The notes beneath the pieces are model-generated. The model was not told the origin of the DNA. It saw only the letters and a list, made by a program, of their open reading frames with translations, and ran no database searches. Both the position numbers and the translations under genes were made by a program. Below, in pieces: positions 54,079 through 62,431 of a stretch of DNA of 62,515 nucleotides (its first letter is position 1; the number at the start of each line of letters is the position of its first letter). Source of the stretch: an uncultured Ruminiclostridium sp. (lineage in GTDB: Bacteria > Bacillota > Clostridia > Oscillospirales > Ruminococcaceae). The stretch spans positions 1-62,515 of the forward strand of contig CAJOMV010000067.1 of assembly GCA_905235805.1 (NCBI GenBank). Reading direction: 5' to 3'.

Positions 54079-54428
54079 CACGGAATATGATCTGTATAGG
54101 CTGTCCTATGGGCTGCGAGCTGACCGTGGAGGTGGAAGACGGCAAGGCTGTCAGCGTGACGGGCAACACCTGCGGTATCGGAAAGAAATACGCCGAGACG
54201 GAGGTCTCCGCACCTACGCGAATGGTCACCTCCACAGTTATGTCGGATGCGGGAAAGCCCGTTCCCGTAAAGACTCGATCACAGGTCCCGAAGGACAAGA
54301 TATTCGACGTTGTGCGGGAGATAAAAAGCGCGACTGTCAGACTGCCCGTCCGCATCGGTGATGTGGCTGTCGGAAATGCCGCAGGAACGGGCGTAGATGT
54401 CATTGTGACAAAAAATACCGAAGCATAA
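54075..54428 (+). CDS. DUF1667 small metal/iron-sulfur protein
   Basis: A 117-residue protein of the DUF1667 family. The cysteine pattern ICIGCPMGCEL (CxxCxxxC) with a fourth Cys in NTCGIGKKY suggests a bound cluster or zinc. The family is almost always encoded with the two flavoproteins found here and is thought to be a third subunit of the dehydrogenase. The start overlaps the upstream stop (ATGA). Its exact role is not known. Confidence 0.92.
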   Translation: MTRNMICIGCPMGCELTVEVEDGKAVSVTGNTCGIGKKYAETEVSAPTRMVTSTVMSDAGKPVPVKTRSQVPKDKIFDVVREIKSATVRLPVRIGDVAVGNAAGTGVDVIVTKNTEA

Positions 54429-54435
54429 GAATGAT

Positions 54436-54468
54436 AAAAGCTGTCCGGCGGGGCAGCTTTTATTTTTT
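54436..54468 (+). terminator. Terminator after the GlpA-like operon
   Basis: AAAAGCTGTCC pairs with GGGCAGCTTTT around GGCG, followed by ATTTTTT. Confidence 0.9.
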
Positions 54469-54484
54469 GCAAAAAATAAATTAT

Positions 54485-54537
54485 TTTACGTTTATCGTTA
54501 ATTTTCTGTTGACAAACGTAAATTTTTGTGGTATAAT
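54485..54537 (+). promoter_or_regulatory. Promoter with flanking operators for the DUF2975/XRE operon
   Basis: TTGACA (54509-54514) and TATAAT (54532-54537) have a 17-base spacer. Inverted nonamers TTTACGTTT (54485-54493) and AAACGTAAA (54514-54522) bracket the -35 box. The XRE-type protein at the end of the operon is the likely repressor. Confidence 0.75.
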
Positions 54538-54592
54538 GTAATCACAGTAAGCTTACATAAGAATTTCGGTTATCAATGGAAAGGGAATTGTT

Positions 54593-55120
54593 ATGAAAAC
54601 AGTTGATGTAAACAAGAGAACACTTGAACAGGAAAAGCAATACCTCAAACAGACAAGCGGGATAGTTCGTATTGAAGCGGTGTGCTTCGCAGCTGTACTT
54701 ATTATGCTTATGGTGCAGGAGATCATCTCTGCGGCTCCCGGTGACGGCGAAAGTGCTTCGGCATTGTTCTGGGTGAAGCTCGCGTTTCTGCCGTTTCAGG
54801 CTGCCTCTGCTATAGTTGCTACAAGGTTTGTGATAAATATGTTCAAAGAGATTGAAAACGGAGAGACTCCGTTCAGATACAGTATCGCTGATAAGCTGAA
54901 AGGATTGTCAGACGCGATACTCGGAGGAAGTATCGTATTTGCAGCACCATACCTCGTCGCTATGTTCGTTTACTCGTTCACGGGAACGGAAGGCAGCCCG
55001 ACAAATGCTTCAGCCGTGATAATGCTTGGGGGGCTGTTCCTCGGTGTACTGTTCAAGACGCTTTCATACATCTTCGGGTATGGCTGCAAGCTCCAGCAGG
55101 AGTCGGACGAAACGCTTTAA
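54593..55120 (+). CDS. DUF2975 membrane protein 1
   Basis: A 175-residue integral membrane protein of the DUF2975 family with four hydrophobic helices (about 22-45, 63-83, 107-130 and 142-165). The conserved ENGETPF motif lies in the middle and GCKLQQESDETL closes the protein. This family is usually encoded with a short XRE regulator, as here, and its job is not established. It heads the operon. The second DUF2975 protein begins 12 bp after its stop and has an almost identical C-terminus, so the two arose by duplication. Confidence 0.93.
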   Translation: MKTVDVNKRTLEQEKQYLKQTSGIVRIEAVCFAAVLIMLMVQEIISAAPGDGESASALFWVKLAFLPFQAASAIVATRFVINMFKEIENGETPFRYSIADKLKGLSDAILGGSIVFAAPYLVAMFVYSFTGTEGSPTNASAVIMLGGLFLGVLFKTLSYIFGYGCKLQQESDETL

Positions 55121-55132
55121 GAGGGGTAAAAT

Positions 55133-55645
55133 ATGGATAATAACGTCAAAACTGATATTTCGGAAGATCAGAGATTTAAAGGTATCTGCGGTTTGATACA
55201 CAACTTCGCTGTAGCATTCAAGATCGGCATATTGATACTGCTTGTTGTTCTCTTTCTGATAAATCTGACTGATACCTTATCGGTCATATATATGAGTGAT
55301 ATATTCAAGGCTGCTTTTATCCTGTACTATTCGGCTGTGTTCTTTATTGTCGCAGGCTATGTTGAGCAGATATTCGGCAGGCTCAGAAAAGCCGAAACGC
55401 CGTTCACATACGATATTGCCCATAAAATGAAAGGGCTCGGATATATACTCGCAGTTGGCGGTATCGTCGGAGGAGACATATTCGTATTATTTCACCTTTT
55501 TATTGACGGACTTTCGGACGAATGGTTCGGATTCCCGCTTATCATAAGCTTTGTGCTTATGGTCGTGGGACTGATATTCACAGCGTTCGCGTTAATATTC
55601 GAGCACGGCTGCAAGTTGCAGCAGGAATCGGACGAGACTCTGTAA
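55133..55645 (+). CDS. DUF2975 membrane protein 2
   Basis: A 170-residue paralogue of the preceding protein with four membrane helices (about 25-45, 55-78, 100-120 and 132-155) and the family motif KAETPFTYDIAHKMKGLG. The ending GCKLQQESDETL is identical to that of its neighbour. The pair may form a heteromeric membrane complex. The XRE regulator gene follows after 13 bp. Confidence 0.92.
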   Translation: MDNNVKTDISEDQRFKGICGLIHNFAVAFKIGILILLVVLFLINLTDTLSVIYMSDIFKAAFILYYSAVFFIVAGYVEQIFGRLRKAETPFTYDIAHKMKGLGYILAVGGIVGGDIFVLFHLFIDGLSDEWFGFPLIISFVLMVVGLIFTAFALIFEHGCKLQQESDETL

Positions 55646-55658
55646 AGGCGGTGGTGGT

Positions 55659-55871
55659 ATGATAATCCTACGGCTCGACAGGGTAATGGCGGACAGGAAG
55701 ATGTCGCTCAATGAGCTTTCCGAGAAGGTCGGGGTGGCGAATGTGAACCTGTCAAAGCTGAAAACCGGCAAGGTCAGCGCAGTGCGGTTCTCGACACTTA
55801 ATGCGATATGTAAGGTACTGCACTGCCAGCCCGGAGATATCCTCGAATACGCAGAGGACGATGAGGAATGA
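55659..55871 (+). CDS. XRE-family short regulator (YozG-like)
   Basis: A 70-residue helix-turn-helix protein. The recognition region is MSLNELSEKVGVANVNLSKL with the conserved KTGKVSAVRFSTLNAICKVL and CQPGDILEY of the YozG group. It is the last gene of the DUF2975 operon, and inverted nonamers at the operon promoter are a good candidate binding site. GGCGGTGGTGG precedes the ATG. Confidence 0.94.
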   Translation: MIILRLDRVMADRKMSLNELSEKVGVANVNLSKLKTGKVSAVRFSTLNAICKVLHCQPGDILEYAEDDEE

Positions 55872-55875
55872 AAAA

Positions 55876-55902
55876 GCGGGGAAATGTTCTTCCCCGCTCT
55901 TT
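55876..55902. terminator. Bidirectional terminator
   Basis: GCGGGGAA pairs with TTCCCCGC around a 6-base loop, flanked by A5 and a T-rich side, between the XRE gene and the convergent aminotransferase gene. Confidence 0.82.
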
Positions 55903-55903
55903 G

Positions 55904-57073
55904 TTATTTACGCTTCGGTATCTTCTTATAAATATCGTTCAGTCTGTTCAGTGCCTCATTCAGCGTTTCATCACGCTTCGCAAAATGCAGGCGGATAAGG
56001 TGGTTCACAGGCTCCCGGAAAAAGCTGGAGCCCGGTACTGCGCCAACGCCCACATCACGGGCGAGGACTTCGCAGAACTCGAGGTCGTCGTCAAAGCCGA
56101 AGTCCGAGATATCCAGCATTATGTAATACGCGCCCTGCGGGACGGTATGCGGTATGCCGATATCGTCGAGCCCCTTCAGGAACAGGTCGCGCTTGTGGGT
56201 GTAGGTCTCCGCAAGCTTTTCGTAGTAATCCGCGCCGAATTTCAGACCTGTTACGGCGGCTTCCTGCAAGGGTGCGGCGGCTCCCACGGTAAGGAAATCG
56301 TGCACCTTCTTCGCCGCCTCTATTACCTCGGGAGCGGCTATGATATAGCCCAGTCTCCAGCCCGTAATCGAATATGTCTTAGAGAGCGATGAGCAGGACA
56401 GCGTACGCGCCCGCATTCCCGGGAGAGAAGCGAGGTATATATGCTTGTGCGGCGCGTAGACTATGTGCTCATACACCTCGTCGGTTATCACAAACGCGTC
56501 GTATCTCTCCGCGAGGTCAGCTATCGTTTTCAGCTCCTCGTAGGTGAAAACCTTGCCGCAGGGGTTAGAGGGATTGCAGAGGATAAGAGCCTTCGCGCCC
56601 TTCCTGAATGCCGCTTCAAGCTCGTCGGTTTTGAAATTGAACTCCGGCGGGTATAGCGGGACATATATTGGCTCGGCACCGGAAAGTATCGCGTCCGCGC
56701 CGTAATTCTCGTAGAAGGGGGAAAATACTATCACCCTGTCACCGGGGTCTGTGACCGTCATCATTGCCGCCATCATGGCTTCGGTGCTGCCGCAGGTGAC
56801 AACTATCTCCGCGTTCGGGTCTATATCGAAGCCCATGAGCGCCGACTGCTTCTCCGCCAGCGCTTCACGGAAATTCTGCGCTCCCCATGTTATGGAGTAC
56901 TGGTGGAAGTCCTCGCGCGTTACTTCGGCGAGGCGGTCGAGTATCTCCTTCGGAGGCTCGAAATCCGGGAAGCCCTGTGACAGATTGACTGCGCCGTATT
57001 TCAGTGAAACGCGGGTCATACGGCGTATGACAGAGTCGGTAAAGGTCTCTGTTCTTTTTGATAATGTGGGCAT
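55904..57073 (-). CDS. Class I/II PLP-dependent aminotransferase
   Basis: A 389-residue fold-type I enzyme. Marks are AVNLSQGFPDFEPP (12-40 region), CNPSNPCGKVFTYEEL (about 170), FVITDEVYEHIVY (Asp binding the PLP ring nitrogen) and SSLSKTYSITGWRLGY (Schiff-base Lys about 232). Closest in style to kynurenine/methionine/aromatic aminotransferases (KAT/YbdL group); the exact amino acid is not certain. AAGGAG precedes the ATG. It lies 15 bp after the beta-mannosidase gene, so the two may be co-transcribed even though their pathways differ. Confidence 0.93.
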   Translation of the reverse strand: MPTLSKRTETFTDSVIRRMTRVSLKYGAVNLSQGFPDFEPPKEILDRLAEVTREDFHQYSITWGAQNFREALAEKQSALMGFDIDPNAEIVVTCGSTEAMMAAMMTVTDPGDRVIVFSPFYENYGADAILSGAEPIYVPLYPPEFNFKTDELEAAFRKGAKALILCNPSNPCGKVFTYEELKTIADLAERYDAFVITDEVYEHIVYAPHKHIYLASLPGMRARTLSCSSLSKTYSITGWRLGYIIAAPEVIEAAKKVHDFLTVGAAAPLQEAAVTGLKFGADYYEKLAETYTHKRDLFLKGLDDIGIPHTVPQGAYYIMLDISDFGFDDDLEFCEVLARDVGVGAVPGSSFFREPVNHLIRLHFAKRDETLNEALNRLNDIYKKIPKRK

Positions 57074-57088
57074 GATGTTCTCCTTTTC

Positions 57089-59530
57089 TCAATAATTTCG
57101 TATCTCAAGCAGCTGCTTAAAATTCTCTGCCGAAAACGCAGACGGTTTTTTCACTGTTACTGTAACGGGTGTACCTCCGTGAATATCAAACCAGTTATCG
57201 GAGAAAATGCAGTCGAAAGCTTCCAGCGAAAGGCACACGCTTTTGGCGAAATTATCTGATGTCAGCATTATTTCAAAGAACTCACCGCAGTCTTTGACTT
57301 CGGTATTTATATGCACCGGAAGGAACTCAAATTCCTTCGGACGCACGAACAGAGTAGTTCCTGCGCTTATCAATTCCCCGCCCTTTTCAAGCGTGTATTC
57401 GAGATATTTGGTGCGCTTGTCGGCGGTGAGCTTCACAAGGTCGGATATCTGTGCTGTGAGTATCGGAGCCGCGCTAAGAGCGGGAATTTCCGCGTCTGTC
57501 GTGAACTCCCGGAGTGTCTCCGATGTGTTCATGCGCAGACGGCATTTCACGGTAACCGTTATGTTATCCGGTGTATCGTTCGTGACCCAGAGCTTCGGCT
57601 CGGCGGGGTCTGTGTCGTCACAGCTCAGCAGCACCGGCGCGTAGAAACGCTTTGCCGCGTAATGCAGAGCCTTCCAGCGTCCGAAGTAATCTATCGACGA
57701 CCATGAGATGACAGGGTTAGTGTCGTTCACCTGCCAGTATGCGGAGCCCATGCAGCGTCCGCGTGCACGTCTCATGTGCTCCACATTCGAGCGAATGCAA
57801 TCAGCCTGGACAAGCTGTGTGCAATATATAAGCCGCTCAAAATCATACGGATAGTTTACCATCTGTGCAAGATAGAACATCAGCTTCTCATTGCCGAGGG
57901 AGCACTTCTGGTGCGCCTGCATGACGTTACCGCAGAGGTCGAAGTCTCCCTTATCCTCGTCTGCAAACGCGCGGACGGTCTTGATATCCGGTACGCTCTC
58001 AAAGCCGTATTCCGAGCAGAAACGGTAGTAATACTTCCGGAAATCCTCGATAGGCTTGAAGCTGTGCCAGACAGCCCAGTAGTGCATATCCCCCGCCCTG
58101 TTCGACGACGGGTCGATGAAGCCGCCGCCGGAGGACGGCGATGAGGGGTGATAGAACGGAGCACGGACAGGGTCATGCAGCTGGAGAGCTCTCGGTATTA
58201 TCTTCTCGAACAGCGTGAGGTAATCCTGCCTGCACTCCTCGTCCTCCGGCAAGCCCCAGCCTACCCATGCGCTTTCTATCTCATTGTTGCCGCACCACAG
58301 ACCCAGCGAGGGGTGGTGGCGAAGCCGTTCTATATTGTCTGCTATCTCACACTCTGTCGTATAGCGAAACTCCTCGGTCAGCCGATACGCCGAGCAGGCG
58401 AACATGAAATCCTGCCACACCATGAGCCCCAGCTCATCGCACTTGTCATAGAACCAATCGGGCGGGTAAATTCCGCCGCCCCACACGCGGATAAAGTTGA
58501 AGTTCGCCGCCGCGCAGTCCTCGAGCAGCCGGTCTGTACGCTCCTTTGTCATACGGGTGATTATCTGATCCTCGGGAATGTAGTTCGCGCCCATTGCGAA
58601 CACTTTCACGCCATTGCACCGGAAGCAGAACTCCTCGCCCCACTCGTCCTTGTCCTTTGAAACTGTCAGCGTGCGCAGACCTATCCTCTTTGTGCAGGTG
58701 TCGAGAACTTCCCCTCTTTCATCGCGAACCTCCACGGTCACTGTGTACAGCGGCTGACCGCCCAAGCCCCGCACCCACCAGAGCTGCGGGTCGGGAACCG
58801 GGATATCGCCCTCTGTGGGATATTCTCCGTCGTATATGACCTTTCCGTTCGGATCTGTTACCGTATAATTGCAGATATGTTCAGTGACATCTTTACAATG
58901 CGCAAGAAAAACCTCAACAGACAGCTCCACACTGTCGGCAGGCAGCTCCTGCACAGGTTTTATATAGATATTTCTTATCCGGAGCTTGTTGTACGCGCGC
59001 AGCTCTGCGTCACGCCATATCCCCATGTCCGGCAGCATGGGACCCCAGTCCCAGCCAAACATACAGTGCGCTTTGCGAAGGTGCGGATAGCCCTTCATGC
59101 ACTCCCCTACGCCCCATATCGGGCGTTTTGCGTTCTCCCGCTCGATGTATTCTATGGGAGACTTTATGCGCACCTCAAGCGTGTTGTGCTCCTTCAGCTT
59201 TCCCTCTACGGGTATCTCCCACACGCGGTGCATATTGTCGGTATCCTCTGTCTTTTCGCCGTTGAGGTATATCTCCGAAAGAGTGTCTATCCCGTGAAAG
59301 ACAATGAACTGCATATCGGCGGAAAGGATATCCCGGCTAACGTCAAACTCTTTTCTGAATGTCACGTCCCTGCGGCTCAGGTCGGTCGAGATATACTCGT
59401 TCTCGCGGTAGTACGGGTCGGGTATGACCTTCTGCTCTATGAGCGTTTTATACATCGAACAAGGCACTGTACAGGGGTATTCCCTGCCGTTATACTCCAT
59501 GGTCCAGTTATCGTTCAAATTAAAAATCAT
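57089..59530 (-). CDS. GH2 beta-mannosidase
   Basis: An 813-residue cytosolic GH2 enzyme that removes beta-mannose from the ends of manno-oligosaccharides. The N-terminal sugar-binding domain (1-180) has FGWDWGPMLPDMGIWRDAEL, an immunoglobulin-like domain follows, then the barrel: ANYIPEDQIITRM, RVWGGGIYPPDWFYD, MVWQDFMFACSAY, acid/base Glu in WCGNNEIES (about 416) and nucleophile Glu in FCSEYGFES (about 505). Length fits the family. GGAGG lies six bases before the ATG and a promoter precedes it. No signal peptide. Transporter genes for mannans are not present. Confidence 0.95.
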   Translation of the reverse strand: MIFNLNDNWTMEYNGREYPCTVPCSMYKTLIEQKVIPDPYYRENEYISTDLSRRDVTFRKEFDVSRDILSADMQFIVFHGIDTLSEIYLNGEKTEDTDNMHRVWEIPVEGKLKEHNTLEVRIKSPIEYIERENAKRPIWGVGECMKGYPHLRKAHCMFGWDWGPMLPDMGIWRDAELRAYNKLRIRNIYIKPVQELPADSVELSVEVFLAHCKDVTEHICNYTVTDPNGKVIYDGEYPTEGDIPVPDPQLWWVRGLGGQPLYTVTVEVRDERGEVLDTCTKRIGLRTLTVSKDKDEWGEEFCFRCNGVKVFAMGANYIPEDQIITRMTKERTDRLLEDCAAANFNFIRVWGGGIYPPDWFYDKCDELGLMVWQDFMFACSAYRLTEEFRYTTECEIADNIERLRHHPSLGLWCGNNEIESAWVGWGLPEDEECRQDYLTLFEKIIPRALQLHDPVRAPFYHPSSPSSGGGFIDPSSNRAGDMHYWAVWHSFKPIEDFRKYYYRFCSEYGFESVPDIKTVRAFADEDKGDFDLCGNVMQAHQKCSLGNEKLMFYLAQMVNYPYDFERLIYCTQLVQADCIRSNVEHMRRARGRCMGSAYWQVNDTNPVISWSSIDYFGRWKALHYAAKRFYAPVLLSCDDTDPAEPKLWVTNDTPDNITVTVKCRLRMNTSETLREFTTDAEIPALSAAPILTAQISDLVKLTADKRTKYLEYTLEKGGELISAGTTLFVRPKEFEFLPVHINTEVKDCGEFFEIMLTSDNFAKSVCLSLEAFDCIFSDNWFDIHGGTPVTVTVKKPSAFSAENFKQLLEIRNY

Positions 59531-59563
59531 GCGGCACCTCCGAAGATATCCAAAATATTCTTT

Positions 59564-59592
59564 ATTATACCACAGATGAGGACGGTTGTAAA
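59564..59592 (-). promoter_or_regulatory. Promoter of the beta-mannosidase gene
   Basis: Minus-strand TTTACA and TATAAT separated by 17 bases. Confidence 0.75.
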
Positions 59593-59642
59593 TCAGGCGC
59601 GAAAAAAGTGCGGATTATGCGCAAAACCGTCCTTTTATACGC

Positions 59643-59671
59643 TTGACATTTCCCGCGAACTGATATATAAT
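59643..59671 (+). promoter_or_regulatory. Promoter of the histidine phosphatase gene
   Basis: TTGACA and TATAAT separated by 17 bases. The leader is about 23 bases, and GAGGTG lies before the ATG. Confidence 0.88.
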
Positions 59672-59700
59672 TTCTACATAACATTCTTTGAGGTGACAGC

Positions 59701-60432
59701 ATGAAACTGATAATTGTAAGACACGGCGACCCGGACTACGAGAACGATACGCTTACCGAAAAGGGCAAGCGTGAGGCGCAGCTTGTTTCCGGGAGACTCG
59801 CAAAGCTAGATATACGGCAATTTTACTGCTCTCCGCTCGGACGCGCGAAAATGACAGCTTCTTATACGCTCGAAAAGCTCGGGAGAACTGCGGTGACCTG
59901 CGACTGGCTGAGGGAGTTCGACCTGCCTCCCGTAAAGGACAGGGTGACCGGGGAAAAGCGGCTCGCTTGGGATCAGCTCCCAGCCGACTGGACCGCGGAG
60001 CCCGGATATTACGACAAGGACGAATGGGTCAATGTTCCTATGTTCCGTGATGCAGATATGGAGAAATACGTCCGTGAGGTCAATGACGGTATCGACGGTA
60101 TAATTGAAAAGCATGGCTACAAAAGACACGGAAATTACTACGAGGCGGTATCGCCGAACACCGATACTGTCGTTCTTTTCTGCCATTTCGGAGTTACCTG
60201 CGTGATGCTCGGGCATATACTCGGTATCTCCCCTATGGTGCTGTGGCACGGTACAGTCAGCCTTCCCACTTCAGTTACTACCCTCGTAACAGAGGAACGC
60301 CGCAAGGGTATCGCGTCCTTCAGAATGAACGGCTTCGGGGATATCTCACACCTGTACGAAGCCGGAGAGCCTGCCTCATTCTCCGGCAGGTTCTGCGAGA
60401 TGTACACTAACTTCGATGAACGTCACGACTGA
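59701..60432 (+). CDS. Histidine phosphatase family protein
   Basis: A 243-residue protein of the phosphoglycerate-mutase-like phosphatase family. The catalytic RHG is at the very start (LIIVRHGDPDYE), a second conserved block is FYCSPLGRAKMTA (about 40), and the second catalytic His is in VVLFCHFGV (about 160). The 20-residue ending is variable. It hydrolyses a phosphoester that cannot be told from sequence. One-gene unit with promoter and terminator. Confidence 0.93.
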   Translation: MKLIIVRHGDPDYENDTLTEKGKREAQLVSGRLAKLDIRQFYCSPLGRAKMTASYTLEKLGRTAVTCDWLREFDLPPVKDRVTGEKRLAWDQLPADWTAEPGYYDKDEWVNVPMFRDADMEKYVREVNDGIDGIIEKHGYKRHGNYYEAVSPNTDTVVLFCHFGVTCVMLGHILGISPMVLWHGTVSLPTSVTTLVTEERRKGIASFRMNGFGDISHLYEAGEPASFSGRFCEMYTNFDERHD

Positions 60433-60439
60433 TATCCGA

Positions 60440-60469
60440 AAGCAGATCATTAGCGATCTGCTTTTTTCT
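60440..60469 (+). terminator. Terminator after the histidine phosphatase gene
   Basis: AAGCAGATC pairs with GATCTGCTT around a 6-base loop, followed by TTTTCTT. Confidence 0.9.
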
Positions 60470-60562
60470 TGAAAAAAATCTCAAAAACCTGACCAGATTT
60501 TGCCCTCTCATTCGTTTTATTATCAGAGGAGCCTCTATTTCAAAACAGAAAGAAGGATAGGA

Positions 60563-61048
60563 ATGACGGAGAGCGAGCTTGACCGATATATGCGGCTGCA
60601 CTACAACAGTGTGTACAGCGTTGCACTGTGCTGCTGCAAAAATCCCGACGACGCGTACGATATAGCGCAGGAGGTATTCTTAAAGCTATACACCTGCGGC
60701 GCGACATTCTCCGGCGAGGAGCACGTCAAGGCGTGGCTGCTGCGGTGCGCGGTGAACAAGAGCAGAGACTTTGTGCGCTCGCACTGGTATCGGTTCTCAC
60801 AGCCGCTCGACAGTGCCGCGGACGCTCTTACATACACAGAAAGCCGCTATGAGGGCTATGAGCTGCTGCCGCTTATCATGAAGCTGAAAAAGAATGACCG
60901 CGTCGCGCTGTATCTGCACTACTACGAGGAATACACCGTCTGCGAGCTCACGGAAATGCTCGGTATCAGTGAGCAGGCTCTCCGTTCAAGACTGCGCAGA
61001 GGCAGAGAACGCCTGAAAAAGCTGATAGAAAGCGAAAGGAGCAAATGA
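60563..61048 (+). CDS. ECF sigma factor (paralogue 2)
   Basis: A 161-residue sigma factor paralogous to that at 49983-50468 and of exactly the same length. Region 2 has DAYDIAQEVFLKLYTCG and HVKAWLLRCAVNKSRD. Region 4 has YTVCELTEMLGISEQALRSR. The start at 60563 has AAGG a few bases upstream. The next gene encodes a membrane protein in anti-sigma position. The shared blocks FLKLYTCG and EHVKAWLLRC suggest recent duplication, but region 4 differs enough to imply distinct promoter recognition. Confidence 0.93.
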   Translation: MTESELDRYMRLHYNSVYSVALCCCKNPDDAYDIAQEVFLKLYTCGATFSGEEHVKAWLLRCAVNKSRDFVRSHWYRFSQPLDSAADALTYTESRYEGYELLPLIMKLKKNDRVALYLHYYEEYTVCELTEMLGISEQALRSRLRRGRERLKKLIESERSK

Positions 61049-61049
61049 T

Positions 61050-62315
61050 ATGGAAATGAAAGAGATCTTCGGAAAGGCGTTTTCCGGCGTGCGGAATGCT
61101 TATTCCTGTCCCGACCATGAAACAGCATTGAAAGATGTATTGGAAAGGGCTGATAAAATGAACAATAAGAAAAGAAATATCACCGGAGAAGAGGTTCCCT
61201 ACTCCGGAGAGCAGAAAAAGCACGGCATTCTTCCCGTCATCGCGGGAGCTGCCGCAGTAGTGGCGATACTTGGCGCGGGGATATTCGGGCTCGGGTATAT
61301 GAACTCCCACGGCATTGAATGGACTCCGCTCAAGGAGGGCGCTTCAAAGAATACCGGCGGCTCACAGCCGGGAGTTTATACCGCGGTGTCGTCTGTCGCG
61401 GCGGAGACTATTGACATTTCTGAGCTCAAAGGTAAAATATTCAAATTCTCCGACTGCACTGTCATGATAGACTACGCAAACTACGACGGACAGTACATCA
61501 GAGTGGATTATACGCAGGAATTCACCGGAGAAGTCACGCAGAACGCTTTCTTCCTTGAGCCGCAGGACGTTTCAAGGTATAAAGATACGAAGACCGCATT
61601 CTGTCATACAGAGTATGGGGCGTCCGAGCAGAAATGGACATACATAGCGGAAACGGCGCAGGCTTCAAATTATTCCCGCAGCTTTAATCCAGCTTTGTAT
61701 CATGAGAACGGTGTCGAGCGCGTGACTGACCTTCTCATTACGGCAACAAAAGATCACTCCGCGCTCGTAAGACAGCCGATATGGGACGATATCGACGATG
61801 AGGTGGACGAGGGAACTAATATCAGAATGTACTGGGCTTCAGCGGATGTTCTCGAGGCTCAGTTCGATCACGACAATACTATCCAATTAGGTGATATTGT
61901 TGTATATGCCGTCGCACAGGACGGGGAAAAATATCCTCTTATCGGAAACTGTGTTGACAGTTATATAAGCGTTAACTCAACTCCCGAAAAACCGATTATA
62001 CGGTTTAATAATTATTATATCTCAGAAGATCCAGACATACCGCCGCTCTGGCAGATGAAGGGATTTGAGGTCAATGGAAAGCTGTTTGAGATTACCGAAG
62101 CTCCGGAAATCATAAACGTAATTATAAACGAAAACGGTGAGGAAGAGATCATCGGAGGTCCGCAGATGGAATCCACCATAACCACAAAAATATATGAAAC
62201 TGTACCGACGGAGGCAGAGGATACCAGCAATCCCATTACTACAGCGCCATTGACCGAACCGGAGAACGAAAACACAGATGTAAGTGATACTACTACGGAA
62301 CCAACCACAGAATAA
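61050..62315 (+). CDS. Membrane anti-sigma-factor-like protein (partner of sigma paralogue 2)
   Basis: A 421-residue single-pass protein. The cytosolic part (1-70) starts MEMKEIFGKAFSGVRNAYSC. The membrane helix is about 72-95 (ILPVIAGAAAVVAILGAGIF). The outer domain is about 240 residues with repeated Tyr and Asp, then a Thr/Glu/Pro-rich tail (EPENENTDVSDTTTEPTTE) suited to crossing or lining the wall. Its start lies 1 base after the sigma stop, with AAAGGAG eight bases upstream, as in the first pair. The N-terminal 90 residues resemble the first anti-sigma-like protein; the outer domains differ. Confidence 0.75.
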   Translation: MEMKEIFGKAFSGVRNAYSCPDHETALKDVLERADKMNNKKRNITGEEVPYSGEQKKHGILPVIAGAAAVVAILGAGIFGLGYMNSHGIEWTPLKEGASKNTGGSQPGVYTAVSSVAAETIDISELKGKIFKFSDCTVMIDYANYDGQYIRVDYTQEFTGEVTQNAFFLEPQDVSRYKDTKTAFCHTEYGASEQKWTYIAETAQASNYSRSFNPALYHENGVERVTDLLITATKDHSALVRQPIWDDIDDEVDEGTNIRMYWASADVLEAQFDHDNTIQLGDIVVYAVAQDGEKYPLIGNCVDSYISVNSTPEKPIIRFNNYYISEDPDIPPLWQMKGFEVNGKLFEITEAPEIINVIINENGEEEIIGGPQMESTITTKIYETVPTEAEDTSNPITTAPLTEPENENTDVSDTTTEPTTE

Positions 62316-62321
62316 CAAACA

Positions 62322-62351
62322 AAACCTGCACGGGATAACTGTGCAGGTTTT
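62322..62351 (+). terminator. Terminator after the second sigma/anti-sigma-like pair
   Basis: AAACCTGCAC pairs with GTGCAGGTTT around a 9-base loop, followed by T. Confidence 0.88.
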
Positions 62352-62431
62352 GATATTATATCGGCAGCGAGGCAGAAAAATACCGTCTCAGGCTAAACCC
62401 GAGACGGAATTCGCCGCGGGGCGCTCCCCGC

